A stretch of 64,000 nucleotides of DNA from Parabacteroides timonensis (GTDB lineage Bacteria > Bacteroidota > Bacteroidia > Bacteroidales > Tannerellaceae): positions 1,359,727 through 1,423,726 of the forward strand of contig NZ_LT669941.1 in assembly GCF_900128505.1 (NCBI RefSeq), written 5' to 3'. The stretch's first letter is position 1. Each line of letters opens with the position of its first letter. The translations under genes and the position numbers were made by a program. The notes beneath the pieces were generated by a model that ran no database searches, was not told the origin of the DNA, and saw only the letters and a list, made by a program, of their open reading frames with translations. Positions 16,856 through 26,401 of the stretch are shown one piece after another.

Positions 16856-18337
16856 ATGGCAAAAGAGCTGAAAGAACTGACCAAGAGAAGTGTAAACTAC
16901 TCCCAGTGGTACCAGGATCTGGTTATTAAAGCGGATTTAGCAGAGAACTCTGCTGTACGTGGCTGTATGGTTATCAAACCTTACGGATACGCTATTTGGG
17001 AAAAAATGCAACGTATCCTCGATGATATGTTCAAAGAAACAGGACACGTAAACGCTTACTTCCCGCTGTTGATCCCGAAATCATTCTTAAGCAAAGAAGC
17101 CGAACACGTAGAAGGTTTCGCCAAAGAATGTGCAGTTGTTACACATTATCGTCTGAAAACGAATCACGACGGTACAGGTGTTGTTGTCGACCCGGCAGCT
17201 AAACTGGAAGAAGAACTGATCATTCGCCCGACATCAGAAACAATCATTTGGAATACATACCGCAATTGGATCCAGTCTTATCGCGACCTGCCTATCTTAT
17301 GTAACCAGTGGGCAAACGTAATGCGTTGGGAAATGCGTACCCGTCTGTTCCTTCGTACTGCCGAATTCCTGTGGCAGGAAGGACATACCGCTCACGCAAC
17401 CCGCGAAGAAGCAGAGATCGAAGCAAAGAAGATGCAGCAAGTATATGCAAATTTTGCCGAAAACTATATGGCTATGCCGGTCGTTAAAGGCGTAAAGTCT
17501 GCCAGTGAACGTTTTGCAGGAGCTTTGGATACCTATACGATCGAAGCTATGATGCAGGACGGAAAAGCATTGCAGGCAGGAACTTCCCACTTCCTGGGAC
17601 AGAACTTCGGTAAGGCATTCGACGTTACTTTCATCGACAAAGAAGGTAAGAGCGACTACGCATGGGCAACTTCATGGGGGGTTTCTACCCGTCTGATCGG
17701 TGCGCTTATCATGTCTCACTCGGATGATAACGGTTTGGTATTGCCTCCGCACCTCGCTCCTATCCAGGTTGTAATTATTCCGATCTACCGTAACGACGAA
17801 CAGCTGGCACAGATCAGCGAAAAGGTGAGCGGTATCGTTGCCAAGCTGAAGAAGATGGGTATTTCCGTTAAGTTCGACGATGCAGATAATAAGAAACCGG
17901 GCTGGAAGTTCGCCGAATACGAACTGAAAGGTGTTCCTGTACGTCTGGCTATGGGTGGACGCGACCTGGAAAACAATACGATCGAAGTAATGCGTCGCGA
18001 TACGTTGGAAAAAGAAACCATCACTTGCGACGGTATCGAAAAATACGTACAGAACCTGTTGGAAGAAATCCAGCAGAACATCTTCCAGAAAGCACTCGAC
18101 CATCGTACAGCTTGCACGGTCACAGTCGACACTTACGAAGAATTCAAGGAAAAGATCGAAGAAGGCCTCTTCATCATGGCTCACTGGGACGGTACTCCTG
18201 AAACAGAAGAGTTGATCAAGAACGAGACGAAAGCAACTATCCGTTGTATCCCTCTGGAAGGAGACAAGACACCGGGTAAATGTATGGTTACCGGCAAACC
18301 TTCCGCACAACGCGTATTGTTTGCACGAGCTTACTAA
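16856..18337 (+). CDS. proS: Prolyl-tRNA synthetase, archaeal/eukaryotic-like short form
   Basis: Class II aminoacyl-tRNA synthetase charging tRNAPro. The 493-residue length, N-terminus MAKELKELTKRSVNYSQWYQDLV and lack of the bacterial editing insertion place it in the archaeal-type (ProS type 3) group used by Bacteroidota. Motif 2 MRWEMRTRLFLRTAEFLWQEGH (about 152-173) and motif 3-like GVSTRLIGALIMSHSDDNGL are visible, followed by an anticodon-binding domain (VVIIPIYRNDEQ) and a C-terminal extension ending ARAY. It stands alone with its own promoter at 16802-16809 and a terminator after the stop. Confidence 0.97.
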   Translation: MAKELKELTKRSVNYSQWYQDLVIKADLAENSAVRGCMVIKPYGYAIWEKMQRILDDMFKETGHVNAYFPLLIPKSFLSKEAEHVEGFAKECAVVTHYRLKTNHDGTGVVVDPAAKLEEELIIRPTSETIIWNTYRNWIQSYRDLPILCNQWANVMRWEMRTRLFLRTAEFLWQEGHTAHATREEAEIEAKKMQQVYANFAENYMAMPVVKGVKSASERFAGALDTYTIEAMMQDGKALQAGTSHFLGQNFGKAFDVTFIDKEGKSDYAWATSWGVSTRLIGALIMSHSDDNGLVLPPHLAPIQVVIIPIYRNDEQLAQISEKVSGIVAKLKKMGISVKFDDADNKKPGWKFAEYELKGVPVRLAMGGRDLENNTIEVMRRDTLEKETITCDGIEKYVQNLLEEIQQNIFQKALDHRTACTVTVDTYEEFKEKIEEGLFIMAHWDGTPETEELIKNETKATIRCIPLEGDKTPGKCMVTGKPSAQRVLFARAY

Positions 18338-18355
18338 GCAATAATACTAAAATAT

Positions 18356-18404
18356 GAAAAGCGGTAAATAACCTTGAGAAACGAGGTGTTTATCGCTTTT
18401 TTAT
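18356..18404 (+). terminator. Terminator after proS
   Basis: An imperfect stem pairs AAAAGCGGTAAATAAC with GTGTTTATCGCTTTT (G-U pairs and one bulge), followed by a T run. Confidence 0.65.
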
Positions 18405-18559
18405 ATTCACACAGAAAAGTATTCTCGTTTTCATCCCTTGTTGTATCATTTTACATAGAATAAATATCAAAATTCAAAGTCTGCTCAATATTCAAAACTC
18501 TAATTTTGTAGAAAGATAATTATATACTTTTATTCTATCATAACTTAATACAAATACAG

Positions 18560-21268
18560 ATGAAAACAACCTTATCCTCCTTATTGGCCGCTTTAGTTTT
18601 CATACTGGCAGGATGCACATCCAGCCAAACGGTCGATATAAAAGACCTCCGGGTTGAAATGAAAGAAAATCCGATCGGTATCGGAGTATCGCAACCCCGC
18701 TTTATGTGGAAAATCTCCTCCGTATCTCCCGATCTCATTCAGACCTCGTATCAGATACAGGTCGCCGAATCTCCCGAGAATCTAACTAACGGAAAAGATT
18801 TAGTTTGGGACAGTGGCGAGGTTAAAAGTGACGAGTCCGTACAGATACCTTACGCAGGAAGCCCGCTACAATCCTGCAAACAATACTTCTGGCGTGTTAA
18901 AGCCAACACCAACCAGGGTACCACCAATTGGAGTAAAACAAACTCCTGGTCGATGACACTTAACCCATCCGATTGGAAAGCAACGTGGATCGGAGAAAAC
19001 AAACTGTCCAATGCCGGAGAAACAAATGAAGGAAAAACCCGTCTTGCCGCACGCTATCTCCGTAAAGAGTTCGTTGCAAACAAACCTATTCAAAGAGCCG
19101 TCTTATACATTTCAGGTCTCGGTTTCTCCGAATCTTACATCAACGGAAAACCCGTTAGCGAAGATATTTTTGCACCCGGCCCCTCCTGGTATCCTAACCG
19201 GGTATATTATAATGTATATGATGTAACCGATCTATTGTCAAAGGATAAAAACACGATCGGTATCGCCTTAGGTAACGGACGCTATTTCGGCATGAGAGAT
19301 AAACAGGAAACTTTACCTTCTTTACTCGCACAGTTGGAGATCGAGTATGCTGACGGTTCGCAGTCAACCATTATCAGTGACACCTCCTGGAAAGTAACCT
19401 CCAAAGGCCCTATCGTTGCCAATAACGAATTCGATGGAGAAGAATACGATGCCCGACTAGAACTGAACGGATGGAACAAAAACGGTTTCGACGACTCCAA
19501 ATGGCAAACGGCAGATGTTATGGCCACACCTCCGGGAGAACTAACCGTACAAGCCAACCCGAACCTTCGCATCCAGGAAGAAATCAAACCCGTCAGCATC
19601 ACCGAAAGACCGGACGGTAAATACATCATCGATATGGGTCAGAACATGGTAGGCAGACTGGCTATCAACCTGAAAGGAAAGAAAGACCAACCTATCACAA
19701 TGAAGTTTGCCGAGATACTGAAAGAAGACGGTTCACTTTACCTGGACAACCTGCGTAGCGCCAATGTCTTCGATATTTATACACCGGCACAGGATGGTAA
19801 TTTCAGTTGGGAACCGACATTCGTTTATCACGGATTCCGTTTTGTAGAAATCTCGGGACTCGACTATAAACCGGAATTAACCGCCTTCACCGGAAAAGTA
19901 ATCTATGACAAAATGAAAACGACCGGAAAGTTCGAAACCTCCAACCCACTGGTCAACCAGATCTATAAAAACGCCTACTGGGGTATCCGCGGTAACTACC
20001 GTGGAATGCCGACCGACTGCCCACAGCGTGACGAGCGCCACGGCTGGTTGGGCGACCGTGTAACCGGAGCTTACGGAGAAGCATTCATCTTCAACAATGC
20101 TCTCCTCTATAACAAATGGTTGCAGGATATCGAAGACTCTCAGAGCCCCGAAGGAAGTATTTCCGATGTATCTCCACGCTATTGGACCATATATAACGAC
20201 GATGTCACCTGGCCTGCCGCCTACTTCTATGTTGCCAACCTGTTATATCGCCAATATGGTGACAAGAGCGGTATTATCAGACACTACCCGTCCATGAAAC
20301 GCTGGATGCAGCATATCGAACAAACAGCCATGAAAGATTATATCATCGTAAAAGACACATACGGTGACTGGTGTATGCCCCCGGAATCGCAGGAATTGAT
20401 CCATTCGCAGGATCCGGCCCGTAAAACCGACGGTGCTATCCTCTCTACCAGCATGTACTACAGCCTATTGAACATGATGAGTGAATTTGCTCAAATCTGC
20501 GGACAAGACAACGATATCCCTGTATACCGTGAACTTGCAGCCAAAATGAAAGAGGCTTACAATACAAAATTCTTCAATCCGGAAACTGCCCAATACGGCA
20601 ACAACACCGTTACAGCCAACATATTGTCATTACGTCTCGGTCTTGTACCGGAAGGATACGGAGAAAAAGTTTTTGCCAACATCGTAAAGAAAACAGAAGA
20701 AGACTTCGGAGGCCACGTAAGCACCGGTGTTCTGGGTATCCAACACCTGATGCGCGGCTTGACCGAATACGGCCGGGTAGATATGGCTTGGAAAATCGCT
20801 ACCAACGACACCTACCCAAGCTGGGGCTATATGGTGAAGAAAGGTGCCACCACCATCTGGGAATTATGGAACGGAGACACAGCTGATCCAGCCATGAACT
20901 CAGCCAACCATGTCATGTTACTGGGTGACCTGATCATCTGGTACTACGAAGACCTGGCAGGAATTAAGTCCGCTCCGGAATCGATTGCTTACAAGAAACT
21001 GATCATGGCCCCGGTATTCCCTGAGGGATTAAACTCAGTGTCTGCGGCCTACGAATCTGTTTACGGAGAGATCACAAGTGCCTGGAAGAAAGAAAACGGA
21101 ACTTTCAGTTGGGACATCACAATCCCGGGTAATACTTCTGCGGTAGTACGTATACCGAAAGAATTCCAAATCAAACAATCCAACCAGCCGGGAATCCGGA
21201 AAGTGAGCGACACCGCCACCTACACGGAAATCGAGATCGGCTCGGGTAGTTATCACTTCGCTAATTAA
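18560..21268 (+). CDS. GH78 alpha-L-rhamnosidase lipoprotein
   Basis: A 902-residue exo-acting rhamnosidase likely anchored to a membrane by its lipobox (LVFILAGC, Cys about residue 19). The order of domains is Ig-like/beta N-terminal part (to about 150), carbohydrate-binding-like jelly roll (AARYLRKEFVANKPIQRAVLYISG onward), then the alpha/alpha-barrel with the catalytic-loop motif DCPQRDERHGWLGD (about 482-495). A C-terminal beta domain follows, containing GATTIWELWNGDT. It removes terminal rhamnose from plant or bacterial glycans. It is isolated, without SusC/D partners in the window. TAATTTTG at 18501-18508 is a likely -7 element. Confidence 0.94.
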   Translation: MKTTLSSLLAALVFILAGCTSSQTVDIKDLRVEMKENPIGIGVSQPRFMWKISSVSPDLIQTSYQIQVAESPENLTNGKDLVWDSGEVKSDESVQIPYAGSPLQSCKQYFWRVKANTNQGTTNWSKTNSWSMTLNPSDWKATWIGENKLSNAGETNEGKTRLAARYLRKEFVANKPIQRAVLYISGLGFSESYINGKPVSEDIFAPGPSWYPNRVYYNVYDVTDLLSKDKNTIGIALGNGRYFGMRDKQETLPSLLAQLEIEYADGSQSTIISDTSWKVTSKGPIVANNEFDGEEYDARLELNGWNKNGFDDSKWQTADVMATPPGELTVQANPNLRIQEEIKPVSITERPDGKYIIDMGQNMVGRLAINLKGKKDQPITMKFAEILKEDGSLYLDNLRSANVFDIYTPAQDGNFSWEPTFVYHGFRFVEISGLDYKPELTAFTGKVIYDKMKTTGKFETSNPLVNQIYKNAYWGIRGNYRGMPTDCPQRDERHGWLGDRVTGAYGEAFIFNNALLYNKWLQDIEDSQSPEGSISDVSPRYWTIYNDDVTWPAAYFYVANLLYRQYGDKSGIIRHYPSMKRWMQHIEQTAMKDYIIVKDTYGDWCMPPESQELIHSQDPARKTDGAILSTSMYYSLLNMMSEFAQICGQDNDIPVYRELAAKMKEAYNTKFFNPETAQYGNNTVTANILSLRLGLVPEGYGEKVFANIVKKTEEDFGGHVSTGVLGIQHLMRGLTEYGRVDMAWKIATNDTYPSWGYMVKKGATTIWELWNGDTADPAMNSANHVMLLGDLIIWYYEDLAGIKSAPESIAYKKLIMAPVFPEGLNSVSAAYESVYGEITSAWKKENGTFSWDITIPGNTSAVVRIPKEFQIKQSNQPGIRKVSDTATYTEIEIGSGSYHFAN

Positions 21269-21278
21269 ACAAAGAAAA

Positions 21279-21312
21279 AGGGTTGCAATTAATAACATGC
21301 AACCCTTTTCTA
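21279..21312 (+). terminator. Terminator after the GH78 gene
   Basis: The stem GGGTTGCA / TGCAACCC with a loop of about a dozen bases is followed by TTTTC. Confidence 0.8.
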
Positions 21313-21378
21313 TTTGCTGTAATCCTCCTCTTAACAAAAGAAAGCAAAGGAACACTAGCCGATTTAAAGTGAATTCCT

Positions 21379-21386
21379 TACCTTTG
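21379..21386 (+). promoter_or_regulatory. -7 element of the ATPase-TOPRIM gene
   Basis: TACCTTTG matches TAnnTTTG and lies 23 bases before the ATG at 21410. Confidence 0.5.
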
Positions 21387-21409
21387 GGAGTGAAACAAAT
21401 CAGACTTGT

Positions 21410-22966
21410 ATGGAACTCACTCTCCCAACCCAGTTGAATGCTACCGAACCGACCGTACTCGACACGAAGGTACTCGTTGTGATCGGAGCGAATGGCGCCG
21501 GCAAAAGTTCGTTCGGTAGGGACTTGCTGGAACGTTATGCCGATAACAGTAAAAAGATATCCGGCATGCACTCGTTATTTATCAGCAGCGAAGAACCCGT
21601 TCCTGTCGAAGGCAACGAACTCTCCCGCCTTCAGTCGATGATCGCAGAACGTATTTTTATGCCCCGTCTTTCGGAATATGAGAAACTAATCCTGCGTCTG
21701 CAAAGTGAAGAATTCGAAGCAGCCGTAAATTACAAGGAAGCCTGCAAGCTCAATCCGGATCTGCAACCGCCTGTCACCAAAATAGACCGCATCCAAGCCA
21801 TCTGGGAAAAAATGTTTCCCCACAACCGCCTGGTACGGAAATCCGGATTTATCGAACTGGCCTCGACCAGTCGAGACGGTAATTCATATACCGCCGGAAG
21901 AATGAGCGATGGCGAAAAGATCGTTTTCTACCTGATCGGAGCCGTACTGTGTGCCACCCCGAACGAACTGTTAGTGATCGAAGAACCCGAAATACTCCTT
22001 CACAACTCCATCAAGAACCTGCTTTGGGACGAGATAGAAGCCATGCGCCCCGATTGTACCTACATATATCTCACACACGACATCGATTTTGCCACCTCAC
22101 GCCCACAAGGCAAACGGATCTGGATAAGAGACTACAACGCCGATGCCCATGTATGGGATTACCAGCTGATAGAAAGCAACGACAGCCTTCCCGAAGAAGT
22201 CTATATAGATATCCTGGGAAGCCGTAAACCCATCCTGTTCATCGAAGGCACCGACTCCAACAGTATAGACAACCGCCTCTACCCGCTTATCTTCCCCGAT
22301 TATATGGTCAAGCCGATGGGCGGTTGCCAGAAAGTGATCGAAACAACAAAGGCTTTCCGCCAGCTACAGGATTTCCATACACTGGAATCGATGGGCATCG
22401 TCGACCGCGACCGCCGTACCCGGGGAGAGATCGATTATCTGCGCGAGCAACACATCTTCGTCCCCGACGTAGCCGAAGTGGAAAACCTGTTGATGCTCGA
22501 ACCCGTCATCAAAACTGTTGCCAACCGCCTGATGAGAGATCCCGAACAAGTATTCGAGCAGGTAAAAGAGAATGTAGTCAAACTGTTCGAGAAAGATCTG
22601 GAGAGCCAGGTGATCCTCCATGCCAAACATCGTGTACGCAAAAAGCTCGAAACAACAGTAGACCGCAAAATCACCACCGTCGAACAACTGACCGAGCATG
22701 TGGAAAGCATCCGTTTCAACGTCCATGTAGACGAGATATACAGCGGAATAAAAGATAAATTTATTCAATACGTCGAAACAAGCGACTATAAAAACATTCT
22801 CCGGGTATATAACCAGAAAGGTATGCTCCCGCAAAGTCGCCTGTGTAACATCTGCGGTATCAGTAACAAAGAAAGTTACCTGAACCTTATCCTCTCTATA
22901 CTGAAAGAAAATAAAGAGGATGCGGAAATCATCCGTTCATCCATCAAAGAATCTTTAGGGACATAA
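21410..22966 (+). CDS. ABC-class ATPase fused to a DUF4435 TOPRIM nuclease-like domain
   Basis: A 518-residue single-chain protein. The N-terminal half is an AAA_15/21-type ABC ATPase: Walker A GANGAGKSS (26-34), signature-like RMSDGEKIVFYL (about 163-174), Walker B LLVIEEPE (about 185-192) and the H-loop THDIDFA (about 223-229). The C-terminal half fits DUF4435/TOPRIM: FIEGTDS (about 276, catalytic Glu), VDRDRRT (about 330, DxD) and AEVENLLML (about 354). ATPase plus DUF4435 TOPRIM is the architecture of PARIS (AriA-AriB) and resembles OLD nucleases. It is solitary, with its own promoter and ordinary neighbours, so a housekeeping role is also possible. Domain calls are strong; defence function is inference. 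Confidence 0.8.
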   Translation: MELTLPTQLNATEPTVLDTKVLVVIGANGAGKSSFGRDLLERYADNSKKISGMHSLFISSEEPVPVEGNELSRLQSMIAERIFMPRLSEYEKLILRLQSEEFEAAVNYKEACKLNPDLQPPVTKIDRIQAIWEKMFPHNRLVRKSGFIELASTSRDGNSYTAGRMSDGEKIVFYLIGAVLCATPNELLVIEEPEILLHNSIKNLLWDEIEAMRPDCTYIYLTHDIDFATSRPQGKRIWIRDYNADAHVWDYQLIESNDSLPEEVYIDILGSRKPILFIEGTDSNSIDNRLYPLIFPDYMVKPMGGCQKVIETTKAFRQLQDFHTLESMGIVDRDRRTRGEIDYLREQHIFVPDVAEVENLLMLEPVIKTVANRLMRDPEQVFEQVKENVVKLFEKDLESQVILHAKHRVRKKLETTVDRKITTVEQLTEHVESIRFNVHVDEIYSGIKDKFIQYVETSDYKNILRVYNQKGMLPQSRLCNICGISNKESYLNLILSILKENKEDAEIIRSSIKESLGT

Positions 22967-23063
22967 AAAGTTATCAAAAATGCAGGAAAAGTCCGTAAAA
23001 AATCGTTCTTTTGCACATTAAAAATATCGACATTAACTGGGATAGTCCTTTTACAAAAAGAAT

Positions 23064-24830
23064 ATGCGTACACCGACACTACAATACCTCTACCTGCAAA
23101 AGCCGGTAACAATGGTTATTATCATCTGTATAATCTCCGTACTTCCCTGGATCGGTCTGGGGGATTTCTCCACTAAAGGAGAACCACGTGAAGCATCAGT
23201 TGCTATATCCATGTTGGAATCAGGAAATTGGGTGTTGCCCCAGGTCTATGCCAACGAGTTTGCTTACAAACCTCCTATGGCACACTGGCTGATGGCTGCT
23301 TTTTCCTACCCGCAGGGGTATGTATCAGAGTTTACTGCCCGCCTGCCGTCCGCCCTCGCTTTCATCTGTCTGATGGGATGTACACTAGTCTTTTTCGGAC
23401 GAAGGATTAAATTTCAACAGGCTTTCATTGCCACTCTCCTATTACTTACCTGTATAGAGATACACCGGGCAGCCATGACCACCCGAGTCGATATGTTACT
23501 GACCACTTTCATTGTGATCGGCCTCTATCAGCTGTTCCGTTGGGAGGACCGGTTGGAACTGAAAGGCTTACCGATCATAATACCTATATTACTGGGATGT
23601 GCCGTATTGACAAAAGGACCTGTCGGTGTCATCCTTCCTCTGTTTGTCTTCGGAGCTTACCTGCTAATGCTTCGTAAATACAGCTTATTGACCATTTTTA
23701 AATCGCTCCTCTATATCGGTGTATCCTCCTTATTTTTACCATTACTGTGGTATATCGCAGCCTGGAAGCAGGGAGGAGATCATTTCCTGGATGTCGTACT
23801 TGCCGAAAACTTCGGACGTTTCTTTCACCTGGACACTCCAGAGATCAGTTATGACCTGGGACACGAGAATGGTGCCTGGTACAACTTTATGACCCTGGCA
23901 GCAGGATTTATCCCCTGGACGATCTTCTTTTTCTTCTCTCTCTTCGGACTGAAATGGCAAAAATCCAACCAGTCTTTTAAAGAGATCCTGAAAGATAGCT
24001 GGAACCGCATTCTTTCTATGGAGAAAGAAAAGCTATTCAGCCTGGTAGCTTTGGTTTGTATCATCTTTTTTTATAGCATCCCTTCCAGCAAGAGAAGTGT
24101 GTACCTGATGCCCGCATATCCGTTTATTGCGATATTCCTGGCACAATACGCAATTTATATTACCGAATACAGAACAAAGGTTACCCGTATATTTGCAGCA
24201 TTCCTGGCCTCTATAACAACTGTCGTTCTAATTGCCGTCGGATTGACAATGATAGGAGTCATCGACCTGGTAACTATCGTATCGCAATATACGGATCGTG
24301 CAGCTACCTTGTCGCAGGTTGAAGCCGTATCGAATATGTTTTCTTATTGCAACGGCCTGACGATCTGCATTATTATCATCGTCCTGTTGGCCCTGATGAC
24401 AGTACTTTACCAGATGTTCAAAAAGATAAACATCAAAATCCTGTATGCCACCATTGCATTGAGCTTTACGATCAATCTATTGATCGACGGCGTTATTATG
24501 CGCGGTATCCGTCAGAATGGTTCTGCACGTCCTTTCGCAGAAAGGGTAATGAAAGAATATCCGTTGAACGAAAATAACATGTTCGTGATGAACAATCTCA
24601 GGATTTACAGAAACCTGTACGGACTTAATTTTTATCTCGGAAACCGTTTCCATAACTTCGAACAGGAAATGCCGGAAGGAGGATTTTTCTTTGCTACCCC
24701 CAGTGATCTGGAGACAGTGATCAAAAATTACGAAGGCCAATACACATTCAGTATATTGACCTCCTCTGATTATATCATTCAAGAAATGCGACGTCCGATT
24801 CTTTTATGCAGTTTCGCACGCGAGAAATAA
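23064..24830 (+). CDS. ArnT-like glycosyltransferase (GT39/83 class), inner membrane
   Basis: A 588-residue polytopic protein with about 11-12 predicted membrane spans. The first periplasmic loop GDFSTKGEPREASVAISMLESGNW (about 30-53) carries the conserved acidic motif of ArnT/PMT-type enzymes. This family uses undecaprenyl- or dolichyl-phosphate sugars to glycosylate lipid A or protein at the periplasmic face. KPPMAHWLMA (about 70-79) is the second typical motif. It ends 3 bases before the stop of the convergent DUF1080 gene. The lipid A modification role is a family-level inference; the sugar transferred is unknown. Confidence 0.86.
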   Translation: MRTPTLQYLYLQKPVTMVIIICIISVLPWIGLGDFSTKGEPREASVAISMLESGNWVLPQVYANEFAYKPPMAHWLMAAFSYPQGYVSEFTARLPSALAFICLMGCTLVFFGRRIKFQQAFIATLLLLTCIEIHRAAMTTRVDMLLTTFIVIGLYQLFRWEDRLELKGLPIIIPILLGCAVLTKGPVGVILPLFVFGAYLLMLRKYSLLTIFKSLLYIGVSSLFLPLLWYIAAWKQGGDHFLDVVLAENFGRFFHLDTPEISYDLGHENGAWYNFMTLAAGFIPWTIFFFFSLFGLKWQKSNQSFKEILKDSWNRILSMEKEKLFSLVALVCIIFFYSIPSSKRSVYLMPAYPFIAIFLAQYAIYITEYRTKVTRIFAAFLASITTVVLIAVGLTMIGVIDLVTIVSQYTDRAATLSQVEAVSNMFSYCNGLTICIIIIVLLALMTVLYQMFKKINIKILYATIALSFTINLLIDGVIMRGIRQNGSARPFAERVMKEYPLNENNMFVMNNLRIYRNLYGLNFYLGNRFHNFEQEMPEGGFFFATPSDLETVIKNYEGQYTFSILTSSDYIIQEMRRPILLCSFAREK

Positions 24831-24833
24831 AGT

Positions 24834-26210
24834 TTATTTAAGCTCTTTAATCTTTATACTGCGGAAAGCAACCTCATCGCCATGATCCTGCAACAGGATA
24901 TGTCCTTTGGGAGCTTCTCCGAAACGTCCTGCCTCGTTATATGACGGGGCAGCATATTTACTACCTTTCACTAACTCACGGAAAGCATCCGAGCCACGTT
25001 CATATTCCAGTGTTTTAAACCCGTTCAACCAATGTTCTACATGATTATTGGGGAACACTTTCAAAACAGCCTGATTCCAGTTTCCAACACCGTTGAAACG
25101 TTTATTCTGTGCCGGCATCATATCATAAAGACTTGCCAGTGTACGGCTACCCGGGAAAGTTGTATACAGTTTGGCATCCGGATGAAGCTTATCGTCCAAT
25201 ATCTGATATTCCAGACCATAAGCCGATCCACTCTGTTTTTCAGCCTCTGTTACGAAATACTTGATACCACTGTTAGCCCCCGGTGTAATTTTAAATTCCA
25301 CACTCAACTCAAAAGCAGCATATTCTTTATCGGAAACAATATCACCGCCGTTTGTGGACTCTCCGCCACCCGATTTCAATACGATCAGTTGTCCGTCTTC
25401 CACTTTCCAACCATGATCCGGGAAAGCCTCTTTGTGAGCTCCACGCCATCCGTCGGTTGTTTTTCCATCGAACATCAAATTCCATCCATCCGCTTTTTCT
25501 GCATCTGTCAGGTAATTGGGAATGCGATTCACTTCCGGAGCTAAAGTACCCTGCATACGCTCTGCTTCCAGGTTTTCCGTTTTGATACGTATATTACGCC
25601 ATTTGATCTCTTTTCCTTCCAGTTCCGTATTCTTACCGATACCATGTACCTGAAAAGCAATAAAGCCTTTAGCCGTTTCATCATCATACAGGTTAGCCGT
25701 GTTGACACCATTCAACCAGATACGGATATTATTGCCGATCGCTTCGATACGATATTTGTTCCAGTCTGTCTTTTTGTAAGCGGCCTGTCCCGGTTTGTTA
25801 TCGACTAATGTCACAAGCCAGCCACGACGCGCCTCATCATACACACCACCACTCCAAGCTCTGTCTGACGGATCCATTTCACACTGGTAACCATGCACAC
25901 GTCCGTTCTGATAGTCCGGGCGGCTCTCGCTGCGGAACTGTACTCCCGAATTCAAAGAAGGATCGCATAAGGCTTCAAACTCCAGGATAAAATCACCATA
26001 TTCCTGTTCGGTAGCCATAAAGCTATTCGGCTGCCCCGTTACCGAAGTACCTACCAGGCAACCATCCTCCACCCGATAAGGAGCTTCTCCATTTAACTGT
26101 TTGAAACCGGTAAGATCTTTACCATTGAATAACTGTTGCCAACCGTCATTCGACTGACAGGAACAAAGCAGCACAAGAGATAAGGCTGCCAATTTCAAAG
26201 TTGCTTTCAT
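24834..26210 (-). CDS. Two-domain DUF1080 (3-keto-disaccharide hydrolase) lipoprotein
   Basis: A 458-residue exported lipoprotein (LVLLCSC lipobox, Cys about residue 17-18) with two DUF1080 jelly-roll domains. The first (about 22-215) begins GWQQLFNGKDLTGFKQ and the second (about 240-458) begins GWNLMFDGKTTDGWRG, so the gene arose by duplication. Members of this family hydrolyse 3-keto-glycosides or bind glycans. TATATTTG on the minus strand at 26281-26288 is the likely -7 element. The role in glycan use is a family-level inference. Confidence 0.88.
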   Translation of the reverse strand: MKATLKLAALSLVLLCSCQSNDGWQQLFNGKDLTGFKQLNGEAPYRVEDGCLVGTSVTGQPNSFMATEQEYGDFILEFEALCDPSLNSGVQFRSESRPDYQNGRVHGYQCEMDPSDRAWSGGVYDEARRGWLVTLVDNKPGQAAYKKTDWNKYRIEAIGNNIRIWLNGVNTANLYDDETAKGFIAFQVHGIGKNTELEGKEIKWRNIRIKTENLEAERMQGTLAPEVNRIPNYLTDAEKADGWNLMFDGKTTDGWRGAHKEAFPDHGWKVEDGQLIVLKSGGGESTNGGDIVSDKEYAAFELSVEFKITPGANSGIKYFVTEAEKQSGSAYGLEYQILDDKLHPDAKLYTTFPGSRTLASLYDMMPAQNKRFNGVGNWNQAVLKVFPNNHVEHWLNGFKTLEYERGSDAFRELVKGSKYAAPSYNEAGRFGEAPKGHILLQDHGDEVAFRSIKIKELK

Positions 26211-26280
26211 TCTGTTTTCCTTTTAGTATTATAAGTAAGTAAATGTTTTTCCGGTATACGAACACCCGTGTGTACGGGCA

Positions 26281-26288
26281 CAAATATA
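26281..26288 (-). promoter_or_regulatory. -7 element of the DUF1080 gene
   Basis: CAAATATA on the plus strand reads TATATTTG on the minus strand, about 70 bases before the ATG at 26210. Confidence 0.5.
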
Positions 26289-26362
26289 GAAATTAATTTA
26301 TAATGTACCAGCAAATGCATAGCTATTTTAATAAAAAGGAATCCTTATCAAAGAAATAGGTG

Positions 26363-26370
26363 TATCTTTG
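26363..26370 (+). promoter_or_regulatory. -7 element of the HAD gene
   Basis: TATCTTTG lies 31 bases before the ATG at 26402 and rules out the upstream GTG start. Confidence 0.6.
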
Positions 26371-26401
26371 TATGCAAAATGTAATCAATAAAGGTATTTC
26401 T

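Noticed and set aside
26360..26401. Upstream GTG start for the HAD gene
   Set aside because: A -7 promoter element (26363-26370) lies after it, so the transcript would begin downstream.
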